A stretch of 64,000 bases of DNA from Mycobacterium kubicae (GTDB taxonomy: Bacteria; Actinomycetota; Actinomycetes; Mycobacteriales; Mycobacteriaceae): the NCBI RefSeq assembly GCF_015689175.1, contig NZ_CP065047.1:2480001-2544000 (forward strand), in the 5' to 3' direction. Position numbers and translations under genes: made by a program. This document shows, piece by piece, positions 1 to 11,161 of the stretch (positions are counted from its first letter, which is position 1; every line of letters begins with the position of its first letter). Below the pieces are notes generated by a model. That model saw nothing but the letters and a program-made list of their open reading frames with translations. It had not been told where the DNA came from and searched no databases.

Positions 1-11
1 CGCGGTCGGGG

Positions 12-656
12 TTAGCGCAGGTAGACGGGCACCGGGATGGCCGCGTCGAGATCCTCGGCCGGGACGGGTGTCCCGGCGGTCAACGTCAGGGGCACCACGC
101 CGGCCCAGTGCGGCAGCGTACTGTCCTGTAGCTCGTCGGAAACCCCGCCCGCGCGCACCTTGGCCGACACGTCGACCAGGTCAAGGGCGAGCAGCGCCGT
201 CGCGGCCAGCTCACGCGCATCCGGAGGTCTGCAGTCGGCGGCGCGACCCGGCCGGATGTGGTCGAGCAGCGCGTTGAGCGCACGCAGCTTCTCGTCAGGA
301 TGCTCGACCAGGCGCGCGGTGCCCAGCACCACCGCCGAGCGGTAGTTCAGCGAGTGGTGCATCGCCGAGCGGGCCAGGACCAGCCCGTCGACCAAGCTGA
401 CGGTGACGCACACCGACAGGCCGGAGGGCTGCGCGGCCAGCATGGGCCCGCTTCCGGTCGAGCCGTGTAGGTACAGGATTTCCTCCACCCGGGCATGGGT
501 GGTCGGCAAGACCACCGGTCGACCGTCGCTGATGTAGCCCAGGTGGCAGATCAGCGCCTCATCGAGGATGCCGTGGACCGTCTGCCGCTCGTAGCTGGCC
601 CGGTCGCGATAGCGGGTCGGGGTGGTGCGAGGCGTCGGTCGGTAAGCGGAGTCCAT
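12..656 (-). CDS. Pyridoxamine 5'-phosphate oxidase-like flavoprotein (Nim-like)
   Basis: A 214-residue protein with the look of the FMN-binding split-barrel family (pyridoxamine 5'-phosphate oxidase-like, Nim-type). The N-terminal third has the typical pattern of a short helix followed by a strand with 'ALICHLGYISDGRPVVLPT', then 'LYLHGSTGS' and a 'VCVTVSLVDGLVLARS' strand with a following 'NYRSAVVLG' motif, all common in this family. No signal peptide is seen, so it is probably cytoplasmic. The ATG at 656 is chosen because translation further upstream would run through the intergenic region and into the divergent regulator. It is divergent from a MocR regulator 32 bp away, a pairing typical of vitamin B6 or flavoenzyme regulation. 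The substrate is unknown; a B6 or F420/FMN role is inference. Confidence 0.8.
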   Translation of the reverse strand: MDSAYRPTPRTTPTRYRDRASYERQTVHGILDEALICHLGYISDGRPVVLPTTHARVEEILYLHGSTGSGPMLAAQPSGLSVCVTVSLVDGLVLARSAMHHSLNYRSAVVLGTARLVEHPDEKLRALNALLDHIRPGRAADCRPPDARELAATALLALDLVDVSAKVRAGGVSDELQDSTLPHWAGVVPLTLTAGTPVPAEDLDAAIPVPVYLR

Positions 657-675
657 GGCACTGGCCTTCTTTTTC

Positions 676-708
676 GTACTAGTACATAATGACGAGTGTG
701 CCAGTACA
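676..708. promoter_or_regulatory. Candidate MocR operator in divergent promoter region
   Basis: The 32-bp gap between the two divergent genes contains a perfect 10-bp palindrome GTACTAGTAC (676-685). A hexamer AGTACA occurs at 681-686 and again at 703-708, two helical turns apart. MocR regulators commonly bind direct or inverted repeats between themselves and their target gene, so this is a reasonable binding site. Function is inferred only. Confidence 0.4.
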
Positions 709-2023
709 ATACCGGATCGAGGGAACGGGCGCGGAGTCCATAGCCGCGAACGTCGAAGGGGCCATCTCCCAGGGTGCCCTCCCGCCCGGCGCGACGCTCC
801 CGTCGATTCGGGAGGTCGCCGCCCAACTCGGGGTGAACGCCAACACCGTCGCGGCGGCGTACCGCATCTTGCGTGATCGCGGGGCCGTGGAAACCGGCGG
901 CCGGCGCGGGACTCGTGTTCGGGACCGGCCCGCGACGACGCCGCGGTCCTCACTCGGCCTGGGCGTCCCGGCGGGTGCGCGCGATCTGTCCACCGGCAAT
1001 CCGGACCCGTCGCTGCTTCCCATCACTACGGCGGCGTTGCCGATCCGGTCGGGAGCGCCGGTGCTCTATGGCGAGCCGGCGATGTCGCCGGAATTGGTCG
1101 AGCACGCCCGCGCGGCCCTGGCCGCTGACGGCGTCCCGGCCGATCACCTGGCGGTCACCAGCGGCGCACTGGACGGCATCGAACGGGCGCTCATCGCGCA
1201 CTTGCGGCCTGGTGACCGAGTGGCCGTCGAGGATCCGGGCTGGGCCAACCTGCTCGATCTTATTGCCGCACATGGATATTCCGTCGAGCCGGTACGGGTC
1301 GACGACGACGGCCCGCTGCTCTTGGACATGGCGCGGGCGCTACGGCGGGGTGTGCGGGCGGTCGTGGTGACCGGTCGCGCACATAACCCGACGGGAGCCG
1401 CGTTGTCCCCAGATCGCGCCGGTGCGCTACGCAGCCTGCTGGCCAGCCGGTCCGAAGATGTGCTGGTCGTCGAGGACGACCACTGCGCCGGCATCGCCGG
1501 GGCGCCGCTGCACACCTTGGCCGGGGCCACCCGCCGGTGGGCGTTCGTACGGTCGGTGGCGAAGGCCTACGGGCCGGACCTGCGGTTGGCGGTGTTGGCC
1601 GGGGATCGTCGCACCGTCGAACGGGTGCACGGCCGGTTGCGGCTCGGGCCGGGCTGGGTGAGCCGGATACTGCAAGATCTGGCGGTCGGTCTGTGGTCGG
1701 ATGAGGCGGCGACACGGTTGGTAGGCAAAGCCGAACAGCGGTACACGAGCAACCGGGAGCGGCTTCGCGCGGCGCTGGCCAAGCGCGCGGTGACTGCGCA
1801 CGGTCGATCCGGGCTCAACGTTTGGGTGCCGGTGCCAGACGAGGCGGTGGCCATCACCCGGCTGCTCAACGCCGGTTGGGCCGCGGCGCCGGGCACCCGG
1901 TTCCGAATCGGCACACCGCCGGGCATCCGCATCACCGTGGCCGCGTTGGCCGATGACGAGATTGAACCGCTGGCCGACGCCGTCGCGCAGGCCGTGCAGG
2001 CTACGGGTCGTCGTAGCGTGTAG
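689..2023 (+). CDS. MocR/GntR-family regulator with aminotransferase-like domain
   Basis: A 444-residue protein with an N-terminal GntR winged helix (about residues 10-75, containing 'LPSIREVAAQLGVNANTVAAAYRIL') followed by a fold-type I PLP aminotransferase-like domain. The latter shows 'VTSGALDGIERAL', 'VAVEDPGWANLLDL', 'RAHNPTGAALS', 'VVEDDHCAGIAG' and 'VRSVAKAYGPDLRLAVLAG', with the lysine of SVAKAYGPDLR in the PLP-lysine position. This is the MocR/PdxR architecture: cytosolic regulators that sense PLP or amino acids. The divergent flavoprotein gene is the likely target. The 3' end overlaps the convergent mug gene by 23 bases. The start at 689 is close to the shared promoter; a GTG at 698 is an alternative. 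Confidence 0.87.
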   Translation: MTSVPVQYRIEGTGAESIAANVEGAISQGALPPGATLPSIREVAAQLGVNANTVAAAYRILRDRGAVETGGRRGTRVRDRPATTPRSSLGLGVPAGARDLSTGNPDPSLLPITTAALPIRSGAPVLYGEPAMSPELVEHARAALAADGVPADHLAVTSGALDGIERALIAHLRPGDRVAVEDPGWANLLDLIAAHGYSVEPVRVDDDGPLLLDMARALRRGVRAVVVTGRAHNPTGAALSPDRAGALRSLLASRSEDVLVVEDDHCAGIAGAPLHTLAGATRRWAFVRSVAKAYGPDLRLAVLAGDRRTVERVHGRLRLGPGWVSRILQDLAVGLWSDEAATRLVGKAEQRYTSNRERLRAALAKRAVTAHGRSGLNVWVPVPDEAVAITRLLNAGWAAAPGTRFRIGTPPGIRITVAALADDEIEPLADAVAQAVQATGRRSV

Positions 2024-2603
2024 CCGGCGCGAGGCGGATGCCGGCGGCTCGGGCGGCTTCGGCGTAGGCGACCGCCAGGCGGGGCAAAGTCGTGTGGGCG
2101 TTGCGGCCGCTCGGATTGGGCAGAACCCACAGGTCGCTTGCGCCGTAAGGTGTCGCCTGTTTTCCCGATTTGGCTGCGCGGTCGTTGAAGGCCGCCCGGT
2201 ATGCGCTGATTCCGAGGATGGCGACGACCGGGGGCGACAGCTCGGCGATCATCCGGTCCAGCTTCTGCCTTCCTTCGACCAGTTCGCCGGGGGTGAGTTC
2301 GTCCGCGCCCGCGGTGGCTCGCTCCACAAGGTTCGTGATGCCGATCCCGCGGCGCAACAGGTATTCCCGGTCCGCGGCGGTGAACCCCGACGAAGCGTCG
2401 ATCAGGTGATCGGTGATGCCGGCGCGGAAGAGCGCCGGCCAGAACCTGTTGCCGCGCGGGGCGAAGTGCGCTTGCACCGCAGCGGTTCTCAGCCCCGGAT
2501 TGATTCCGACGAACAGTAGCCGGACATCATCGGAGATCAAGTCCGGCACGGTGCGGCCGCGGAACTTCGTGAGTTCGTCGCGGGTGAACCGGACTTGATC
2601 CAT
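2001..2603 (-). CDS. mug: G/U(T) mismatch-specific DNA glycosylase (Mug)
   Basis: A 200-residue uracil-DNA glycosylase superfamily protein. The active-site motif 'LLFVGINPGLRTAA' sits near residues 29-42 and the second motif 'WVLPNPSGRNAHTTLP' near residues 160-175, matching the Mug/TDG family. It removes uracil or thymine analogues mispaired with guanine during base excision repair. The ATG at 2603 gives the normal family length. It lies 26 bp after treZ on the same strand and may be co-transcribed with the trehalose genes. Its end overlaps the convergent regulator gene by 23 bp. Confidence 0.88.
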   Translation of the reverse strand: MDQVRFTRDELTKFRGRTVPDLISDDVRLLFVGINPGLRTAAVQAHFAPRGNRFWPALFRAGITDHLIDASSGFTAADREYLLRRGIGITNLVERATAGADELTPGELVEGRQKLDRMIAELSPPVVAILGISAYRAAFNDRAAKSGKQATPYGASDLWVLPNPSGRNAHTTLPRLAVAYAEAARAAGIRLAPATRYDDP

Positions 2604-2629
2604 AGTCCAACGTCCTGACCAGGGGTCCG

Positions 2630-4375
2630 CTACCTCACGGGGGAGCGGAGTATCGCAAACGACTGTCCGGGCAACTCAGTGGTCTCCGCACCGATATTCG
2701 GCGCATCCCAGGCCAACATCAGCTCACCGTTCACCGGAACCTTGACCGCCGCGGTGCCCAGATTGGCGGCGACGGTTATGGTATTGCGGCGCAGCACAAT
2801 CCAGCGTTCGTCTTCGTCGTATTCGACGGCGAGGTGGTCCAACCAGGGGTCGGATAGGTCTGCTTCGTTGTGCCGCAACATAATCAAGTCCCGATACACC
2901 TGCAGCAGCCGGGCGTGCTCATCGGAGTCCAGTTCGCCCCAGTTCAGTTTGCTGCGCTGAAATGTCTCGGGGTCCTGCGGGTCGGGGATCTCTGCAGCGT
3001 CCCACCCGTGCTCGGCGAATTCGGCCTTGCGGCCTTCAGCGGTAGCGCGGGCCAGCTCCGGTTCGGGGTGGGAGCTGAAGAACTGAAACGGTGTGGACGC
3101 ACCCCATTCCTCGCCCATGAAAAGCATCGCGGTATAGGGCGAGGCCAGCACCAGCGCGGCTTTGACGGCCAGCTGGCCGCCGGTCAGGTTCTGGGAGGGG
3201 CGATCGCCGAGCGCGCGGTTGCCGACCTGGTCGTGGGTACAGGTATAAGCGAGCAGCCGGGTGGCCGGGGTCCCGGTCTCCGCGGTGGTGTCCAGCGGAC
3301 GTCCGTGCCGGCGGCGCCGGAATGACGAGTAGGTGCCGGCATGAAAGAAGCCATGGCGCAGCGTCTGGGCCAGCGTGGCAATGGATCCGAAGTCGGCGTA
3401 ATAGCCCTGCCGTTCGCCCGATACCGCGGTATGGATGGCGTGATGGATATCGTCGTCCCACTGCGCGGTAATGCCGTAACCGCCCTTGTAACCGTCGCTG
3501 GGGGTGATCATCTTGGCGTCGTTGAGGTCGCTTTCGGCGATCAGCGACAGCGGACGGCCCAATTGCCTTGACAGCAAATTGGTTTCGGTGGCGAGTTCTT
3601 CGAGGATGTGAATGGCGGTGGTGTCGACCAGCGCGTGCACGGCGTCCAGGCGTAGGCCGTCGGCGTGGAAGTCACGCATCCAGCGCAGCGCGGATCCGAT
3701 GATGTAGCGGCGTACTTCGTCAGAGTCGGCGTCGGCGATGTTGATGCCTTCACCCCACGGGTTGCTCGCCGACGACAAGTAGGGCCCGAACTTGGGCAGG
3801 TAGTTGCCGGATGGGCCGAGGTGGTTGTAGACCGCGTCGATGAGCACACCCAAGCCGCGGTCATGACAGGCGTCGACGAACCGGACCAGGCCGTCGGGAC
3901 CGCCGTAGGGTTCGTGCACGCTGTACCACAACACGCCGTCGTAACCCCAGCCGTGCGTGCCGGAGAACGAATTGACCGGCATCACCTCGACGAAGTCGAC
4001 GCCGAGATCGACGAGGTAGTCGAGCTTTTCGATCGCCGAATCGAAGGTGCCCGCATCGGTGAACGTGCCGATGTGCAGTTCATAAATCACCGATCCTTCG
4101 ACCGGGCGGCCCTCCCAGTCGCTGTCCGTCCAGGTGGCACCCGCGGGATCCCACAACTGCGAGCGTTCATGGACGCCGTCGGGTTGGCGCGCTGAGCGCG
4201 GATCGGGCAGCACCGTCTCGTCGTCGTCGAGCACAAACCCGTAGCGTGCATCCGGGGCCGCGTCCACGGTCGTGTGCCACCAGCCGTCATCCGATCGGCT
4301 CATGTCATGCACGGTGCCGTCGACGTCCAGCCGCACCCGCTCCGGCTTCGGCGCCCACACCCGGAATTCAGTCAT
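2630..4375 (-). CDS. treZ: Maltooligosyltrehalose trehalohydrolase
   Basis: A 581-residue GH13 enzyme that releases trehalose from maltooligosyltrehalose, the last step of the TreX-Y-Z route. An N-terminal isoamylase-type beta domain ('MTEFRVWAPKPERVRLD') is followed by the TIM barrel with 'VDFVEVMPVNSF', 'GVLIDAVYNHLGPSGNY', 'LRLDAVHALVD' (nucleophile Asp), 'SLIAESDLND' (acid/base Glu) and 'YTCTHDQVGNRALGDR'. The start at 4375 is preferred over longer versions because MTEFRVWAPKP is the canonical N-terminus. It overlaps the end of treY by 8 bases, giving translational coupling. Part of a minus-strand treX-treY-treZ set. Confidence 0.96.
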   Translation of the reverse strand: MTEFRVWAPKPERVRLDVDGTVHDMSRSDDGWWHTTVDAAPDARYGFVLDDDETVLPDPRSARQPDGVHERSQLWDPAGATWTDSDWEGRPVEGSVIYELHIGTFTDAGTFDSAIEKLDYLVDLGVDFVEVMPVNSFSGTHGWGYDGVLWYSVHEPYGGPDGLVRFVDACHDRGLGVLIDAVYNHLGPSGNYLPKFGPYLSSASNPWGEGINIADADSDEVRRYIIGSALRWMRDFHADGLRLDAVHALVDTTAIHILEELATETNLLSRQLGRPLSLIAESDLNDAKMITPSDGYKGGYGITAQWDDDIHHAIHTAVSGERQGYYADFGSIATLAQTLRHGFFHAGTYSSFRRRRHGRPLDTTAETGTPATRLLAYTCTHDQVGNRALGDRPSQNLTGGQLAVKAALVLASPYTAMLFMGEEWGASTPFQFFSSHPEPELARATAEGRKAEFAEHGWDAAEIPDPQDPETFQRSKLNWGELDSDEHARLLQVYRDLIMLRHNEADLSDPWLDHLAVEYDEDERWIVLRRNTITVAANLGTAAVKVPVNGELMLAWDAPNIGAETTELPGQSFAILRSPVR

Positions 4376-6665
4376 CAGCACGCTCCAAGAGAACAACGGG
4401 CAACTGCGCAAACAGATCGCCGGCCGGCGTGGTTCCGCTGTGGCGGGTGCCGGTGAGGGTGTCGGTCCAAGTTCCTTCCGGCAGTGGCACCGCCGTGTCG
4501 CCCCATCCTTCGTCGTGCAACCGCACCGTCCACCGTGTCACCGCGACCAGGACGTCGTCACCGCGGCGGAACGCGACGACGTGATCGCTCGATGAACCGG
4601 TGGCCAACACCGGAAGGTAACCGCCCTCCAGGAAACTGTCCGGACGAGCGCGCCTCAGCCGCAGAGCCGCGTTGACGACGCGGACCTTCGGGTGCTGCAG
4701 TTCCTTGAGAGCCGCACGCCGCGCGGCATAGTCCACTTCGCGACGGTTGTCCGGATCGACCAGGCTGTCGTCCCACAGCTCGGTGCCCTGGTAGACGTCC
4801 GGTATGCCGGGGCCGGTGAGCGCGAGCAATTTCTGACCCAGCGCGTCACTTTCGGCGTGCGGGTTGAGTTGGGCGACCAGGCCGGTGAGCTCGGATGCCA
4901 CCGGCCCGTCGAGCACCGAATCGATCCAGCGGTGCACGCCGTCTTCGAATTCGGTTTCCGGGTCGTTCCAGGTGGTGTGCCAGGCCGCTTCCCGGATCGC
5001 CTTCTCGGTGTAGGCGTGCAGGCGCTGTCGCAGCTCGTCGGTCACCTCGCCCGTGACCGGCCACACCCCGAAGATGTTCTGCCACAGGAATTGTCCGGTC
5101 GCGGGGTCAGGGGAGGGGGCATGGGCCTCCCACCGCGACAGAAACTCTGTCCACAGCGAGGGCACTTGGGAGAGCACGCCGATGCGGGCCCGCACATCTT
5201 CACCGCGCTTGGTGTCATGTGTGGTCAACGTGGTCATGGTGTGGGGCCAGTTGCGGGCGCGGGTGGCGGCGCTGTGGTGGAATTCCGCGGCGCCTACCCC
5301 GAAGCGGTGCGGTTCGCCACCCACCTCGTTGAGCGACACCAATCGGGCGTCGCGGTAGAACAGGCAGTCCTCTACCGACTTGGCGGTCATCGCGCCGCAC
5401 AGCTGTTGCAGGCGCGTGACCGGCTCACCGCCGTGGGCCAACGCCGCGGCGATCACCTGCAGCGCCGGCCCCAACTCCGGTTGCGCCGCTTGGGTTTCCG
5501 CTAACGCGGTAGGCAGGATGGCGGCCAGACCCGGGTAGTCGAATCGGTACACGCCGACGTGGCTCAGTAGGGCGGCTATCGCCTCGGGCAGCTGTGGCTG
5601 CTCGGCGCCGGTGGTTGCGGTGATCGTTCTGCTCAGCCGAGCCAGTTCGCTGGCCAGGGTGTTGGTGGCCGTGCGAATCTTCAGCTCTCGCAACACCTCT
5701 GGCATCTCGTGGTAGTCCACACCCGCGGATTCGACCAGCTCGGTGAGCGCGGGTTGTCCGCTCGGGTCGATGAAGACTCCGCCCACTTCGCGCAGCGCGT
5801 CATATCCGGTGGTGCCGGCCACGGGCAGCGTCGGCTCGAGCGCCTCGTCGACCGCCAAGATCTTCTCGATGACGATCCAGGCGTCCGGGCCGACCAGTTC
5901 GCGCAACCATTCCAGGTAGCCGCACGGGTTGGACAAGCCGTCGGGATGGTCGATGCGGACCCCGGCGACCAATCCCTCGGTGAACCAGCGGGCCACTTCG
6001 GCGTGGCTGGCCTCGAACACCGCGCGGTCCTCTTGACGCAGGCCGGCCAGCGAGGTGATCGAGAAGAATCGGCGGTAGCCGCAGATGCCGCGTTTCCAGC
6101 CGACCAGTCGGTAGTGCTGACGGTCGTGAACGTCGGGTCCGCTGCCCTCGCCGGTGCCGGGGGCGATCGGGAACGCCAAGTCCCCGAGCCGCAGTCGGTC
6201 ACCGTCGACGGTCAGGTCGGCGACATCTTCGTCAGATCCCAGCACCGGCAACACGATTCGGCCGCCGTCGAGGTCCCAGTCGATGTCGAAGTAGGTGGCG
6301 TATTGCGAATCCCGGCCGTGCTGCAAGACATCCCACCACCACGGGTTCTGTTCGGGTTTGTCGATCCCGACGTGGTTGGGCACGATGTCGACCACCAGGC
6401 CCATGCCGCGCTCCTGCGCTGCGGCGGAAAGCCGGGCCAGCCCTTCGGGGCCACCGAGTTCGGCTGACACGGTCGTCGGGTCGGTGACGTCGTAGCCGTG
6501 GGTTGAGCCGCCGACCGCAGTGATGATCGGCGACAGGTACAGGTGCGAGACACCGAGGTCGTCGAGGTAGTCCAGCAGGCCTTCGGCGTCGGCGAAGGTG
6601 AACGCGAATCCGCTGGACTCACCGCGCAGCTGGAGCCGGTAAGTGGAAAGTATTGGGAATCCCAT
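4368..6665 (-). CDS. treY: Maltooligosyltrehalose synthase
   Basis: A 765-residue GH13 enzyme that isomerises the reducing-end alpha-1,4 bond of maltooligosaccharides to alpha-1,1, forming maltooligosyltrehalose. It begins with the typical 'STYRLQLRGE' and shows 'HLYLSPIITAVGGSTHGYDV', 'GLVVDIVPNHVGIDKPEQNP', 'GVRIDHPDGLSNP' (nucleophile Asp), 'WIVIEKILAVDE' (acid/base Glu) and 'TLTTHDTKRGEDVRARIG'. The length fits the family. It starts 3 bp after the treX stop and overlaps treZ by 8 bases, so the three form one transcription unit acting on glycogen-like alpha-glucan in the cytosol. Confidence 0.96.
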   Translation of the reverse strand: MGFPILSTYRLQLRGESSGFAFTFADAEGLLDYLDDLGVSHLYLSPIITAVGGSTHGYDVTDPTTVSAELGGPEGLARLSAAAQERGMGLVVDIVPNHVGIDKPEQNPWWWDVLQHGRDSQYATYFDIDWDLDGGRIVLPVLGSDEDVADLTVDGDRLRLGDLAFPIAPGTGEGSGPDVHDRQHYRLVGWKRGICGYRRFFSITSLAGLRQEDRAVFEASHAEVARWFTEGLVAGVRIDHPDGLSNPCGYLEWLRELVGPDAWIVIEKILAVDEALEPTLPVAGTTGYDALREVGGVFIDPSGQPALTELVESAGVDYHEMPEVLRELKIRTATNTLASELARLSRTITATTGAEQPQLPEAIAALLSHVGVYRFDYPGLAAILPTALAETQAAQPELGPALQVIAAALAHGGEPVTRLQQLCGAMTAKSVEDCLFYRDARLVSLNEVGGEPHRFGVGAAEFHHSAATRARNWPHTMTTLTTHDTKRGEDVRARIGVLSQVPSLWTEFLSRWEAHAPSPDPATGQFLWQNIFGVWPVTGEVTDELRQRLHAYTEKAIREAAWHTTWNDPETEFEDGVHRWIDSVLDGPVASELTGLVAQLNPHAESDALGQKLLALTGPGIPDVYQGTELWDDSLVDPDNRREVDYAARRAALKELQHPKVRVVNAALRLRRARPDSFLEGGYLPVLATGSSSDHVVAFRRGDDVLVAVTRWTVRLHDEGWGDTAVPLPEGTWTDTLTGTRHSGTTPAGDLFAQLPVVLLERADD

Positions 6666-6668
6666 GTG

Positions 6669-8852
<2,184 letters not shown>

Positions 8853-8885
8853 TCGACCTTAACGGGGTTGGCGCCGCGCCGAGTG

Positions 8886-11036
8886 CTACCACCAACCGGT
8901 GTTGGCCGCGATCTGCCGGCCCAGCTCGGGGGCCAAGGTCCGCATGTAGGTCGGCGTGAGATGGTGCGGATCGCGGTAGACCAGCACATTTCCCTCCACC
9001 GGCCGGCACACGTCGGACCGGCAAATCGCATCCGACATGTCCAGTGGTTTGAGCAACGGGAACTGCCCGACGAAATCCAGCGTGGTGTTGTAATCCGAGA
9101 GCAGGTCGGACCTCTTGAGTGCGCAGGAGTCAGCGGTGCCGTTCTTGGCCAGACAGTCCGCGGCATTGAACGGTTGCCCGTCCTTGACCAGCCACGGGGT
9201 GTCTCGGATGGCCAGGATCGGAATGTTGTTGTCCGACAACGTCTGCCAGATACCGGTGTAAGTGGCCGGCATGACGTCGCCCGGCTTGATGTTCCAGGGA
9301 CGCGTCGAGGTGGTGAACACGTAGTCGGGACGGTCGTTGACCAACTTGGCCATCGTCGTCTCCACCCATTCCCGGCACTGGGGGTAGGGCGCGTTGTTGC
9401 CCATGATCAGCGGAACTTGCTCGGTGGACAGCGGGCAACCCATCTTCAGATATGTCACGACTTTGAAGTGGTGCAACCGGCCCAGCAGATCCAATGCGGT
9501 CAGCCAGTGTTCGGCGTGCGACCCACCGGCCAGGGCAATGGTCCGGGGGGCGTCGGTGTCGCCGTAGGTGCAGTTGACCACGGCAGGGTTGAAGAAGTCG
9601 CTGATGCAGCCGTCTCGGGTGGATGCGGGCAGGTCGTTCTTGACTTCCAGCACGGTGGGCCGCATGCGCAGCTTCGGAACCCGCACGTGCTCGGTCAAGG
9701 CGCGGGCGCCGGGGTAGTCCAGGGCACTGAGCCCGCTGAGTTCTTTGCCGGAGGCCCGTTCGACGATCAGGTGCTCGCGCCAGGTGAACGACGTCGCGGT
9801 CAGCGTGACGCCCAGCAACGCGATCACCGAGCCCAGCGCAATCGTCGGGCGGCGCAGCCGTAGCTGCCACGGGACGGCGGCGGACGCGGTCGTGCCGGCC
9901 GGTTTTCGGTATCGCAGCGGCTCCTCGACGAACCGGTTGGTCAGGTACGCCAACACCCCGGAGATCAGCAGCACTGCCGCGCCCTCGATGAAGTTCGCGC
10001 GGCGGTGGCCGGTGTAGGAGAGCCAGAAGATGAGCAGCGGCCAGTGCCAGAGGTACAGCGAATACGCCATCGCGCCCAGCGTGACCAACGGCGCGGCGGC
10101 CAGCGCGCGGTTGGGTAGCGACATCCGGTCGCTGGTGTCCGGACGGCTTTGCCGGTTGGCGCCGGCAAGAATCATGAGCATGGTGGCGCCGACGGGAACC
10201 AGCGCCCACGGTCCGGGAAACTCCTTGACTCCGTCGATCAGGGCGCCGCAGGACAAGATGGCCGCTAGCGCGACCGTCGCGACGACGGTACGCAACCACC
10301 TGGGCCAGCGAATGTAGGGGACGAGCGCACCGACGAGAGCCCCCAACAGCAGCTCCCAGGCCCGGGCGAAGCTGTTGTAGTAAGCGGTCGCTTGGTCGGC
10401 TTGGTGGGCGGAGACGGCGTAGACGAACGACGCGACCGTCAGCGCGCTCAGCACCAGCACGAAGACGGTGCGCAGGTGGCGGTGCAGCGGTCCGCGGAAC
10501 AGGTAGACACAGCCGGTGATCAGGAGCAGGAAGGCGATGTAGAACTGGCCCTGCACGGACATCGACCAGATGTGCTGCAAGGGGCTGACGGCTTCGGACG
10601 CGCGCAGGTAGTTCGACGCCGTGTTGGCCAGTTCCCAGTTCTGGTAGTAGCCGAGGCTGGCCAAGCTTTGGTCGGCGAACGTTTCCCAGCGGGTTTCGGG
10701 CTGCACGCCGATGGTGAGCAGGGCGCAGCCGGCCAGCACGATGACCAGCGCCGGAAGCAGGCGCCGGACCAGCCGGACCGCTTCGGTGACCGGCGCCAAA
10801 GACGGAGTGGGTTGCAGCGCGCAGCGAATGATCTTGCCGCCGAAGAAGAATCCGGACAGCGCCAGGAAAACGTCCACCCCGCCCGAGACTCGGCCGAACC
10901 ACACGTGGAAGACGGCGACCAGGGCAATCGCTATGCCGCGCAAACCGTCGAGATCATGCCGGTAGAAACCCGCATCCCGCCTACCCATGCCGGCCGTAGC
11001 GATAGCCGATGAGGGAGGCGGGGACAGCGTCTGCAT
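8886..11036 (-). CDS. Acyltransferase-3 / SGNH integral membrane protein (Rv1565c type)
   Basis: A 716-residue protein with two parts. Residues about 30-380 are an acyltransferase-3 domain with about ten membrane segments and the family motif 'HDLDGLRGIAIALVAVFHVW'. The remainder is an extracytoplasmic SGNH-hydrolase-like domain with a nucleophile motif 'TIALAGGSHAEHWLTAL' and the C-terminal catalytic 'RDPHHLTPTYMRTL'. Such OafA-like proteins transfer acyl groups to cell-envelope glycans, using the periplasmic SGNH domain; the glycan acceptor here is unknown. The start at 11036 (MQTLSPPPS) is chosen over a longer version because it has an RBS-like CGGAG just upstream and matches the mycobacterial family N-terminus. 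Possible transcription with ripD upstream and treX downstream. Confidence 0.88.
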   Translation of the reverse strand: MQTLSPPPSSAIATAGMGRRDAGFYRHDLDGLRGIAIALVAVFHVWFGRVSGGVDVFLALSGFFFGGKIIRCALQPTPSLAPVTEAVRLVRRLLPALVIVLAGCALLTIGVQPETRWETFADQSLASLGYYQNWELANTASNYLRASEAVSPLQHIWSMSVQGQFYIAFLLLITGCVYLFRGPLHRHLRTVFVLVLSALTVASFVYAVSAHQADQATAYYNSFARAWELLLGALVGALVPYIRWPRWLRTVVATVALAAILSCGALIDGVKEFPGPWALVPVGATMLMILAGANRQSRPDTSDRMSLPNRALAAAPLVTLGAMAYSLYLWHWPLLIFWLSYTGHRRANFIEGAAVLLISGVLAYLTNRFVEEPLRYRKPAGTTASAAVPWQLRLRRPTIALGSVIALLGVTLTATSFTWREHLIVERASGKELSGLSALDYPGARALTEHVRVPKLRMRPTVLEVKNDLPASTRDGCISDFFNPAVVNCTYGDTDAPRTIALAGGSHAEHWLTALDLLGRLHHFKVVTYLKMGCPLSTEQVPLIMGNNAPYPQCREWVETTMAKLVNDRPDYVFTTSTRPWNIKPGDVMPATYTGIWQTLSDNNIPILAIRDTPWLVKDGQPFNAADCLAKNGTADSCALKRSDLLSDYNTTLDFVGQFPLLKPLDMSDAICRSDVCRPVEGNVLVYRDPHHLTPTYMRTLAPELGRQIAANTGWW

Positions 11037-11161
11037 GATCTCCGTTAATTTACCGAAAGGCGCCACTGGCTTCCTGGCGCTCACCTTCTCGGCGTGGCTG
11101 TTCAGCGGGCTGGGAATCACCAGCTCCGCGGCGGGGAAGCAGGTGGCGGCGCCGGGAGCGC

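Noticed and set aside
10392..11012. Long plus-strand ORF opposite the acyltransferase gene
   Set aside because: It is an antisense shadow with Arg/Gln/His-rich low-complexity composition and no family resemblance, typical of GC-rich DNA.
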